A stretch of 41,141 bases of DNA from an uncultured Flavobacteriaceae bacterium (GTDB lineage: Bacteria; Bacteroidota; Bacteroidia; Flavobacteriales; Flavobacteriaceae): contig CAJXUB010000013.1 of assembly GCA_913061125.1 (NCBI GenBank), forward strand, positions 1 to 41,141, written 5' to 3'. The notes beneath the pieces are model-generated. The model worked only from the letters and a program-made list of their open reading frames with translations. It was not told the origin of the DNA and did not search any database. Positions 1 through 6,628 of the stretch are shown piece by piece. A program made the position numbers and the translations under genes. Within the stretch, counting starts at the first letter, position 1; every line of letters starts with the position of its first letter.

Positions 1-55
1 TGTGTTAGGCCTGCCGCTAGCGTTCATCCTGAGCCAGGATCAAACTCTTCATCGT
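1..55 (-). rRNA. rrs: 16S rRNA gene, 5' end only
   Basis: Read on the minus strand, this edge carries the universal bacterial 16S 5' sequence: the AGAGTTTGATCCTGGCTCAG primer region followed by GATGAACGCTAGCGGCAGG. Only about 50 nt are inside the window, and the rest of the rRNA operon lies to the left. The exact mature 5' end is approximate. The gene is transcribed leftward, divergently from thrS. Confidence 0.97.
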
Positions 56-140
56 TAATTGTTAAGTACTAAATGTACTAATTCTATTATACAACTAAAG
101 GGTTATTGACTTTGGTACTCAAAATGGTCTATTCTCTATC

Positions 141-166
141 GAAATAAATCGTTTCCAATTTATTTC
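141..166 (-). other. inverted repeat in the 16S leader
   Basis: Perfect 9-bp arms (GAAATAAAT and ATTTATTTC) flank an 8-nt loop, about 85 bp before the 16S 5' end and downstream of both rrn promoters. In the pre-rRNA it would form an AU-rich hairpin. It may be a leader processing or antitermination structure. No function can be assigned from sequence alone. Confidence 0.5.
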
Positions 167-239
167 TTACGCTGTCAATCAATATGTTTAATGAACGTTT
201 GTTGTTTCAAATCTTGGCGCTTGTGGCGCAAAGCGGGTG

Positions 240-271
240 CAAATATATAACCCTTTTTGTTACCACACAAA
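240..271 (-). promoter_or_regulatory. rrn promoter P1, proximal
   Basis: On the minus strand, a -33 TTTG (268-271) is followed after 20 bp by a -7 TATATTTG (240-247) and then GCACCCGC. This is the flavobacterial sigma-A promoter consensus TTTG-N(17-23)-TAnnTTTG. It points at the 16S gene, about 185 bp away. A very similar promoter lies 124 bp further upstream. Confidence 0.8.
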
Positions 272-363
272 GTTTTTAAAATTATTTTTTTTAAAAAATT
301 TACTGCCTTGATTTTTATGAACTTTTTCGCTAAAAAAATGCGCCCATAAGCGCATTGCGGGTG

Positions 364-394
364 CAAATATAAAATGCTTTTTGTTTACCCACAA
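364..394 (-). promoter_or_regulatory. rrn promoter P2, distal
   Basis: On the minus strand, TTG (392-394) is followed after 20 bp by TATATTTG (364-371) and GCACCCGC. The box, the downstream GCACCCGC and parts of the spacer (a CAAAAAG run) match P1, so the two look like duplicated promoters for the rRNA operon. AT-rich tracts upstream (395-560) could act as an UP element. The 56-614 interval otherwise holds only these promoters, the leader hairpin and the thrS promoter, with no gene. Confidence 0.78.
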
Positions 395-562
395 CCCATT
401 TGCAATTATTTTTAATTTTTTTTCAAAAAAAAGCAAATAGTTAAGATATTGAGAACAAAAACACGACAAGACTGTTGCGTAACTAATTGACCATCAACGA
501 TTTAAAAAATATTTTCTCATATTTAAAAAGATTTTAAAAAAACAAACAATACAACAACAGTA

Positions 563-593
563 TTGCTTTGGATGGTTTATAAACTTATATTTG
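563..593 (+). promoter_or_regulatory. thrS operon promoter
   Basis: TTG (563-565) is followed after 20 bp by TATATTTG (586-593), a good Bacteroidetes -33/-7 pair. The thrS ATG lies 21 bp downstream of the -7 box, so the leader is short. There is no room for a T-box or a long attenuator before thrS. Confidence 0.75.
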
Positions 594-614
594 CCTCCTA
601 TTATATAATGTACC

Positions 615-2555
615 ATGATTAACATCACTTTACCCGACGGTAGTATCCGATCTTATGAAAAGCCGCTAACTGTGTTGGATGTGGCTAAAGACATTAGCGA
701 AGGTCTGGCGCGCCAAGTTATTTCTGCACTATTTAATGGCGTTACAGTCGAAACCTCAACTGTTGTTGATATTGACGGAAGTCTTACATTATATACATGG
801 CGCGACGATGCTGGAAAAAAAGCGTTTTGGCATTCCTCTTCCCATGTTTTAGCACAAGCTCTGGAGGAATTATACCCTGGGGTTAAACTATCCATCGGAC
901 CAGCCATAGACAATGGGTTTTATTATGATGTGGACTTAGGCGATCGTTCCATCTCAGATAAAGATTTCAAAACCATTGAAGATAAAATGCTTGATATTGC
1001 CAGAGGAAAACACGATTTTAAAATGAAATCGGTGTCCAAAGCAGACGCGCTTCAAAAATATTCTCAAGAAGAAAACCAATATAAAGTAGAGTTAATTGAA
1101 AATCTGACAGACGGTGAAATTACGTTTTGCGATCATTCCACATTTACAGATTTATGCCGAGGTGGGCATATCCCAAATACGGGAATCATTAAAGCGGTCA
1201 AAATACTGAGTGTGGCTGGGGCTTACTGGCGAGGCGATGAAAACAACAATCAACTCACCCGAGTGTACGGCATCTCCTTTCCTAAACAAAAAGAACTCAA
1301 AGAATATTTAGAACTTTTAGAAGAGGCCAAAAAACGCGACCACCGAAAGCTAGGAAAACAACTAGAATTGTTTACATTTTCAAAGAAAGTAGGACAAGGG
1401 TTACCTTTATGGCTGCCAAATGGTACTGCCTTGCGTTCAAGATTAGAAGATTTCTTGAAAAAAGCCCAACAAAAAGCCGGCTACGAAATGGTCGTTACGC
1501 CACATATTGGACACAAAGAATTATATGTCACTTCTGGACACTATGAAAAATATGGCGAGGATAGTTTTCAATCCATTAAAACACCCAAAATCGACGAGGA
1601 GTTTTTGTTAAAACCCATGAACTGTCCACACCATTGTGAGATTTATAACGCCAAACCCTTTAGCTACAAAGAATTGCCAAAGCGTTATGCGGAATTTGGT
1701 ACAGTTTACAGATATGAACAAAGTGGCGAATTGCACGGACTCACGCGAGTTCGGGGCTTTACCCAAGATGATGCTCATATTTTTTGTACACCAGAACAGT
1801 TGGACGACGAATTCAAAAAAGTTATTGACCTGGTTCTTTACGTTTTCGGCTCGCTTGGATTTGAAGATTTTACGGCACAAGTTTCTGTTCGTGATTTGGA
1901 AAAACCAGAGAAATACATCGGTTCTGTTGAGAATTGGGATAAGGCAGAACAAGCCATTATTAATGCTGTAAAGGATAAAGATCTTGAATATATAATTGAA
2001 AGTGGTGAAGCTGCATTTTATGGGCCCAAGCTGGATTTTATGGTCAAAGATGCCTTGGGCCGAAGTTGGCAGTTGGGCACCATACAAGTCGATTATAACC
2101 TTCCCGAACGTTTTGACCTCACTTACAAAGCTGCGGATAACGAAAGCCACAGACCCGTCATGATTCATCGGGCTCCCTTTGGAAGTTTAGAACGTTTTGT
2201 GGCTATTTTACTGGAACATACTGGAGGAAACTTCCCACTTTGGCTAATGCCTCAGCAGGTTACCATCCTTACCATCAGTGAAAAATATGAGAAATACGCT
2301 CAAAAAGTTTTAAATTTGTTAGAAAATAACGAAATTCGCGCCCTCATTGATGATCGAAGTGAAACGATGGGTAAGAAAATTCGGGATGCCGAAGTTCAAA
2401 AAATCCCCTTCATGATTATTGTTGGTGAACAGGAAGAACAAACGGACACAATTTCAGTGCGACAACATGGTGGAGCAGATTTAGGTCAAATCCGAGTTAG
2501 CGAACTCGTCACTGTTATTGAAACTGAAATAAATAAAATATTACAACAATTTTAA
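615..2555 (+). CDS. thrS: threonyl-tRNA synthetase
   Basis: This protein charges tRNA-Thr with threonine in the cytosol. At 646 residues it has full family length. The order is an N-terminal TGS domain (about 1-60), an editing domain with the HSSSHVLAQAL motif (HxxxH), a class II catalytic core with the zinc-site segment MNCPHHCE, the RYEQSGELHGLTRVRGFTQDD motif 2 region, and a C-terminal anticodon-binding domain. It leads the conserved thrS-infC-rpmI-rplT translation operon, with infC following after about 20 bp. The ATG at 615 sits just after a strong TTG-N20-TATATTTG promoter and matches the TGS start (MINITLPDGS). Confidence 0.98.
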   Translation: MINITLPDGSIRSYEKPLTVLDVAKDISEGLARQVISALFNGVTVETSTVVDIDGSLTLYTWRDDAGKKAFWHSSSHVLAQALEELYPGVKLSIGPAIDNGFYYDVDLGDRSISDKDFKTIEDKMLDIARGKHDFKMKSVSKADALQKYSQEENQYKVELIENLTDGEITFCDHSTFTDLCRGGHIPNTGIIKAVKILSVAGAYWRGDENNNQLTRVYGISFPKQKELKEYLELLEEAKKRDHRKLGKQLELFTFSKKVGQGLPLWLPNGTALRSRLEDFLKKAQQKAGYEMVVTPHIGHKELYVTSGHYEKYGEDSFQSIKTPKIDEEFLLKPMNCPHHCEIYNAKPFSYKELPKRYAEFGTVYRYEQSGELHGLTRVRGFTQDDAHIFCTPEQLDDEFKKVIDLVLYVFGSLGFEDFTAQVSVRDLEKPEKYIGSVENWDKAEQAIINAVKDKDLEYIIESGEAAFYGPKLDFMVKDALGRSWQLGTIQVDYNLPERFDLTYKAADNESHRPVMIHRAPFGSLERFVAILLEHTGGNFPLWLMPQQVTILTISEKYEKYAQKVLNLLENNEIRALIDDRSETMGKKIRDAEVQKIPFMIIVGEQEEQTDTISVRQHGGADLGQIRVSELVTVIETEINKILQQF

Positions 2556-2576
2556 GTTTAACATAAACACAAAGTC

Positions 2577-3134
2577 ATAGCAATACGAAGACGAAGAAGT
2601 AGAAGACCTCAACGCGTTATCAAAGAAGATAAGCATCGAATCAATGGTAAAATCACTGCCGAGGAGATGCGCCTTGTTGGTGACAATGTCGAGATTGGAA
2701 TTTACAAGCGGTCTCAGGCCCTCAGCATCGCAAACGATCAGGGGCTGGATTTGGTAGAGATTTCACCCAATGCCGTGCCTCCAGTCTGTAAAGTTATGGA
2801 CTATAAAAAGTTTCTTTACGAACAAAAGAAACGTGAAAAAGCATTAAAATCCAAGGCGGCTAAAGTAGTTGTTAAGGAAATACGTTTTGGACCAAATACA
2901 GATGACCACGATTACAACTTCAAGAAAAAACACGCAGAAAAGTTTTTAAAAGAAGGTGCCAAATTGAAGGCCTTTGTATTTTTTAAAGGACGTTCTATTA
3001 TTTTTAAAGAGCAAGGACAAATTTTGTTGCTTCGATTGGCGCAAGACTTGGAAGACCTTGGGAAGGTAGAACAAATGCCAAAACTGGAAGGAAAGCGAAT
3101 GATTATGTTCATTGCGCCGATTAAAAGTAAATAG
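2577..3134 (+). CDS. infC: translation initiation factor IF-3, ATA start
   Basis: IF-3 binds the 30S subunit and enforces correct start-codon and initiator-tRNA selection. The frame contains IF3-N ([40 protein letters not shown]) and IF3-C ([35 protein letters not shown]). The first ATG, at 2667, falls inside the N-domain and would delete about 30 conserved residues. Reading back in frame gives [20 protein letters not shown] from an ATA codon at 2577, with a TAA at 2559 just upstream. This is the N-terminus usual for flavobacterial IF-3 (IAIR...). Rare AUU/AUA/AUC starts are known for infC, where IF-3 represses its own translation. The full length is then 185 residues. Confidence 0.93.
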   Translation: MAIRRRRSRRPQRVIKEDKHRINGKITAEEMRLVGDNVEIGIYKRSQALSIANDQGLDLVEISPNAVPPVCKVMDYKKFLYEQKKREKALKSKAAKVVVKEIRFGPNTDDHDYNFKKKHAEKFLKEGAKLKAFVFFKGRSIIFKEQGQILLLRLAQDLEDLGKVEQMPKLEGKRMIMFIAPIKSK

Positions 3135-3162
3135 TAGCGAATCATTTAATAAACAGCAGAAC

Positions 3163-3360
3163 ATGCCAAAAATGAAGACAAAATCCAGCGCCAAAAAACG
3201 TTTTAAAGTAACGGGCTCTGGTAAAATCAAAAGAAAGCATGCGTTTAAAAGTCACATTCTAACGAAGAAGTCTAAAAAACGTAAGCTGGCCCTTACTCAC
3301 AGTACTTTGGTACACGAGAGTGACGAGGCCAACATCAAACAACAATTGCGTTTAAAATAG
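3163..3360 (+). CDS. rpmI: 50S ribosomal protein L35
   Basis: A 65-residue, strongly basic protein with the L35 signature [20 protein letters not shown] and the [13 protein letters not shown] segment. It is a structural protein of the large ribosomal subunit. The start is ATG at 3163, which gives normal L35 length; the open frame reaches back to 3112 only through the end of infC. It lies 28 bp after infC in the conserved IF3-L35-L20 order. Confidence 0.97.
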   Translation: MPKMKTKSSAKKRFKVTGSGKIKRKHAFKSHILTKKSKKRKLALTHSTLVHESDEANIKQQLRLK

Positions 3361-3427
3361 AGAAATATAATAAACGCTTTTTGAAGGTCAATTAAATTTT
3401 TAACCGTGGAGTTTGGCCAATATAAGA

Positions 3428-3446
3428 TTCTGAAATAAGTTCAGAA
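3428..3446 (+). promoter_or_regulatory. hairpin in the rpmI-rplT spacer
   Basis: A perfect 7-bp inverted repeat (TTCTGAA, ATAAG loop, TTCAGAA) lies 26 bp before the rplT start, in a 112-bp spacer that is long for this operon. L20 is known to repress this operon by binding its mRNA in other phyla, so an L20-binding leader or processing site is plausible. The sequence shows only the hairpin. Confidence 0.4.
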
Positions 3447-3472
3447 CGCCAACTACAAAAACAAAAACAACT

Positions 3473-3817
3473 ATGCCAAGATCAGTAAACTCAGTGGCCA
3501 AAAGAGCCCGAAGAAAAAAAGTCCTAAAACAAGCCAAAGGCTATTTTGGACGCCGTAAAAACGTATGGACCGTAGCCAAAAATGCTGTGGACAAAGCCAT
3601 GCAATATGCGTACAGAGATCGCAGAAACAAAAAGAGAACGTTCCGTGCTTTGTGGATCATGCGTATCAACGCTGGCGCAAGACAACATGGAATGTCTTAC
3701 TCACAATTTATGGGAAAGCTTAAAGCCAACAACATCGAACTCAACCGAAAGGTTTTGGCCGATTTGGCCATGAATGACCCCAAAGCTTTTGAAGCTATTG
3801 TAACCAAAATAAAATAG
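3473..3817 (+). CDS. rplT: 50S ribosomal protein L20
   Basis: A 114-residue basic protein, the normal L20 length. It starts [18 protein letters not shown] and contains [18 protein letters not shown] and [20 protein letters not shown], the long basic helix and globular domain of L20. It is needed for assembly of the 50S subunit and is a known autogenous repressor in other bacteria. It is the last gene of the thrS operon and is followed 37 bp later by a strong terminator. Confidence 0.98.
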   Translation: MPRSVNSVAKRARRKKVLKQAKGYFGRRKNVWTVAKNAVDKAMQYAYRDRRNKKRTFRALWIMRINAGARQHGMSYSQFMGKLKANNIELNRKVLADLAMNDPKAFEAIVTKIK

Positions 3818-3853
3818 GCATTCGCCTGATTATCAACTCATTATTCGCTATTT

Positions 3854-3884
3854 AAAACCCGCTCGTTGAGCGGGTTTTTTTATT
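3854..3884 (+). terminator. terminator after rplT
   Basis: An 11-bp GC-containing stem (AAAACCCGCTC, GTT loop, GAGCGGGTTTT) is followed by a T-run, a classic intrinsic terminator for the thrS operon. Read on the minus strand the stem is followed by TTTTAAAT, so it may also end the convergent DUF4197 gene, whose stop is at 3889. Confidence 0.9.
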
Positions 3885-3888
3885 GAAA

Positions 3889-4611
3889 TTAATCTTGTAG
3901 TGCAAAAACACGTCTCAAAACATCGGTAGTTCTTGAGTTGAGTTTTGTCCTTATATTTTGCTCCTCAAGTCCAATCATTTTGTACACCCCTTTAAGAGTC
4001 TCTCCCGTTACATAGGTTGTTAAATCCGTTGAAATTTCTTTGGTAAAAGGAAGTCTGTTGTATTGTTGGGTCAGGTTGGCCCAGACCACATCAGCTCCTA
4101 CTTTGGAAAAGGATTGCTCAATAACAGGTTTGAATTTTTGAAACAATGCGGCCTCGGTATTTTGTTTTAAGTAGTTTGTGGCGGCATTCTTTCCTCCCAA
4201 TAAAATGGATTTAGCATCCTCAAAAGTGATATTCTTTATAGCTGATACAAATATTGGAGTAGCCTCTTTCACGGCATCTTCAGCAGCACGATTTAGAACT
4301 CTTAGCCCCTCATCTGCAATTTTACTTAGGCCGATATCTCGTAAAGCTTTATCCACTTTTCTTAGTTCTTCGGGAAGTAGTATTTTAACCAGTTCATTTC
4401 GAAAAAACCCATCTTTTTGTGTGAGTTTTTGCACTTGTCTGTCGATCCCCAGATTCAAAGCTTCTCGAAGGCCGCTGGCCACAAGGGTATTATTGGGTTC
4501 TGTCGTTTGGGGAAACTGATTTATGACCCCTTGTAATTCGGCACAGGACAACGAGGTGAATACTACGATAATAATTAGGAAGGTACGGTTTAGGGTTTTT
4601 AAAAATTTCAT
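3889..4611 (-). CDS. DUF4197 family lipoprotein
   Basis: A 240-residue protein that I recognise as DUF4197, a family of unknown function found in many Gram-negative bacteria. The N-terminus (about 1-23) is a signal peptide ending in a lipobox-like LSC, so it should be a lipoprotein of the envelope. The mature part is helical, with family segments such as GLREALNLGIDRQV near residue 47 and a C-terminal GLEEQNIRTKLNSRTTDVLRRVF. Its ATG overlaps the stop of the truncated hemoglobin gene by 4 nt (ATGA), so the two are translationally coupled. Function is not assigned. Confidence 0.85.
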   Translation of the reverse strand: MKFLKTLNRTFLIIIVVFTSLSCAELQGVINQFPQTTEPNNTLVASGLREALNLGIDRQVQKLTQKDGFFRNELVKILLPEELRKVDKALRDIGLSKIADEGLRVLNRAAEDAVKEATPIFVSAIKNITFEDAKSILLGGKNAATNYLKQNTEAALFQKFKPVIEQSFSKVGADVVWANLTQQYNRLPFTKEISTDLTTYVTGETLKGVYKMIGLEEQNIRTKLNSRTTDVLRRVFALQD

Positions 4612-4991
4612 GTTTGATTGATTTGGTTCATTTTAACTAACATAACGGTTTTCATCAATTGGCCGCGTTCTTTAGCACGGTTGGCAATTTCGCCTTTAAA
4701 GAATTGGTCGGTGGTGGCTTCCCACAACGCCACCCAGCGTTCAAAATGCTCTTGAGTCAGTGTCTCTTTGGCGTTTAGAGCAATGTGTTTCATCATGGGA
4801 TTACCCTTGTATGAGGCCGTCCCCAACAAAGCAAACTCCCAAAACGAATACATTTTGGGCAAATGATCCGCCCAATTAATTTGAGCCACGTCGTTAAATA
4901 TATAACCAATAACAGGATCAGATTTAACACCGTGGTAAAACGCATCCACCAAGGTTTTTACATCTTCTGGTGAGGAAATATCGTGTTTCAT
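4608..4991 (-). CDS. group III truncated hemoglobin
   Basis: A 127-residue small globin of the 2-over-2 type, with the right length for a group III truncated hemoglobin. Visible features are the early segment VDAFYHGVKSDPVIGYIFND, the central PKMYSFWEFALLGTASYKG, and EHFERWVALWEATTD, where His is the likely proximal haem ligand. Members bind haem and O2 or NO; roles in NO handling or haem redox chemistry have been proposed for other bacteria. It lies between a cupin gene (10 bp upstream) and the DUF4197 lipoprotein gene (4-nt overlap) in one leftward operon. Confidence 0.9.
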   Translation of the reverse strand: MKHDISSPEDVKTLVDAFYHGVKSDPVIGYIFNDVAQINWADHLPKMYSFWEFALLGTASYKGNPMMKHIALNAKETLTQEHFERWVALWEATTDQFFKGEIANRAKERGQLMKTVMLVKMNQINQT

Positions 4992-5001
4992 AATTTTTGG
5001 T

Positions 5002-5292
5002 TTAACCCAGTATTAATAAAAACTCGGCCGGTTCGTTTGCAGCAACTTGATGAACTTCATCCATCGGAATATTATATTCTTCCAAATGCTTAATTTGCTT
5101 TTTTTGTCTGAGCGAACGGTATTCAATGGTTCCTTTTACAACAAAAATTTTTGCTCTCTCTGGAGCTACGTGCTTTTCTAAAACGGCACCAGGTTTAAGT
5201 GAAATTAGGATAACCTTAAAGTGGTTATTGGCTTGAACAATACGGATTTGGGGTTTGATTTTTCTTTGATAAGAGGTGTTATTTTGCATCAT
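5002..5292 (-). CDS. small single-domain cupin protein
   Basis: A 96-residue protein that reads as one cupin beta-barrel: ISLKPGAVLEKHVAPERAKIFVVKGTIEY matches cupin motif 1, and EYNIPMDEVHQVAANEPAEFLLILG matches motif 2. His at KHVAP and at EVHQV are potential metal ligands. The open frame extends to a TTG at 5316, but that TTG is part of a TAttTTTG promoter box, so the start is one of the two consecutive ATG codons at 5292 and 5289. It leads the cupin-globin-DUF4197 operon. Many such cupins bind metals or sense small molecules; the ligand is unknown. Confidence 0.8.
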   Translation of the reverse strand: MMQNNTSYQRKIKPQIRIVQANNHFKVILISLKPGAVLEKHVAPERAKIFVVKGTIEYRSLRQKKQIKHLEEYNIPMDEVHQVAANEPAEFLLILG

Positions 5293-5313
5293 GATTTGGG
5301 GTAAATTATAACA

Positions 5314-5321
5314 CAAAAATA
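5314..5321 (-). promoter_or_regulatory. promoter -7 box, cupin-globin operon
   Basis: On the minus strand TATTTTTG fits TAnnTTTG and lies about 22 bp upstream of the cupin ATG at 5292. It overlaps the TTG that would otherwise be read as a start, so it decides the start codon. Confidence 0.6.
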
Positions 5322-5347
5322 GAAAAAAATTGAGATATATTTCGCTC

Positions 5348-6628
5348 TTAGGTTTTTCTTTTCTTCTTTTTGGCCGCAGGAAATAGGACGTTATTGAGAA
5401 TGAGACGATAGCCCGGCGAGGTGGGATGAAGCTCCAATTCTGTTTTTGGATCTCCTACTCTATGGGTATAATCCTCGGGGTCGTGGCCGCCATAAAATGT
5501 AAAAAATCCTTTCCCTTTAATGCCATGAATATATCGGGCTTCGCCATTGATTTTATTTTCGCCCAAAATCAACACATTGGATTTGATTTGCGAACGCGTA
5601 TAAGCGGTCGTTTGCCCCATAAATCCTTTGACCAAAGCGGTATGATTTTGATTAAGCATGGTGGGAATGGGGTCCCACTTTGCCGAATAATCCATCAAAG
5701 TAAAATAGTCGGATTCTTTGGGTACTTGACGCGTATTGGTTTGATCTATGGTCGAAAATTCATAGACGTTGGGGTCTCGTTCAATAATAAAATCTTTAAA
5801 CGCAAAGGTTTTGGAAAAATCCAATTGCGCTTGATAATTTGGCGTGGTGCCATCGCCATCAAACATGGGCTCGCAAATGTCCAAATGTTGAGCAGAAAGT
5901 GCAATGTCAAAACTATCGGTGGCACTGCACATGGCAAACATAAACCCCCCTCCCAAAACGTAATCTTTAATCTTTTGGGCTACCGCTAATTTTTCTTTAG
6001 ATACCTTTTGAAAGCCCAAATCAGCGGCCAGGGCCTCGGCCTCTTCTTGCTGCTCGATGTACCAAGCAGCATTTCGGTACGCTCTGTAAAATTTCCCATA
6101 TTGACCCGTAAAATCCTCATGATGAAGGTGTAACCAGTCGTACAACAAAAGCGCGTCGTTTAGAACTTCAGTGTCGTAAATGATGTCGTATGGAATTTCG
6201 GCATAAGTCAATACCAAAGTAACGGCATCGTCCCAGGGTTGTTTTCCACTTGGCGAATACACGGCGATTTTTGGGGCTTTTTCCAAAAGAACGGCGTCCA
6301 TGTTTTGACTTGGACTTTTAATAGTTTCTAAAACCGAAACGGCATCCGCATCTGTTAGAACGTTGTAAGACACACTCCTAATGAGGCATTCTTTGGCGAT
6401 TGTTTCACTGTAAGGCAACAGAAATGAACCACCGCGGTAATTCAACAACCATTTTACATTTTGATTTTGGTTAAGAACCCAATAAGTAATCCCGTAAGCT
6501 TTGAGGTGATTGGTTTGAGAATCGGCATCCATAGGAATAAGGATGTAATCGGCAAACGCTTTGGTTGAAGCTACCAGAAAAAGGGCTAAAACTAAACATC
6601 GAATACGCATAACATCAAGTCGAAACAT
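5348..6628 (-). CDS. secreted protein, often named 'asparagine synthetase B'; function unclear
   Basis: A 426-residue protein with a signal peptide (MRIRCLVLALFLVASTKAFA from the second Met, at 6610). Similar proteins next to dnaB in Bacteroidetes often carry the label asparagine synthetase B. I see neither an N-terminal Cys nucleophile for a class II glutaminase nor an SGGxDS ATP-pyrophosphatase motif, and the protein is exported, so that name looks wrong. The middle (IAVYSPSGKQPWDDA near residue 122; VLGGGFMFAMCSATDS near 227) resembles the flavodoxin-like folds of ThuA or class I amidotransferase-like proteins. Its ATG overlaps the dnaB stop (TAATG), so it is coupled to dnaB translation. 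Confidence 0.65.
   Translation of the reverse strand: MFRLDVMRIRCLVLALFLVASTKAFADYILIPMDADSQTNHLKAYGITYWVLNQNQNVKWLLNYRGGSFLLPYSETIAKECLIRSVSYNVLTDADAVSVLETIKSPSQNMDAVLLEKAPKIAVYSPSGKQPWDDAVTLVLTYAEIPYDIIYDTEVLNDALLLYDWLHLHHEDFTGQYGKFYRAYRNAAWYIEQQEEAEALAADLGFQKVSKEKLAVAQKIKDYVLGGGFMFAMCSATDSFDIALSAQHLDICEPMFDGDGTTPNYQAQLDFSKTFAFKDFIIERDPNVYEFSTIDQTNTRQVPKESDYFTLMDYSAKWDPIPTMLNQNHTALVKGFMGQTTAYTRSQIKSNVLILGENKINGEARYIHGIKGKGFFTFYGGHDPEDYTHRVGDPKTELELHPTSPGYRLILNNVLFPAAKKKKRKT

Noticed and set aside
175-469. Two small overlapping minus-strand reading frames in the rrn upstream region
   Set aside because: They overlap the two rrn promoters, are rich in Lys, Phe and Ile from AT-rich DNA, and share pieces only because the promoters are duplicated. 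No protein-like features.
1608-2168. 186-residue minus-strand frame inside thrS
   Set aside because: Lies entirely within the conserved thrS coding region; it is an antisense shadow with no recognisable domain.
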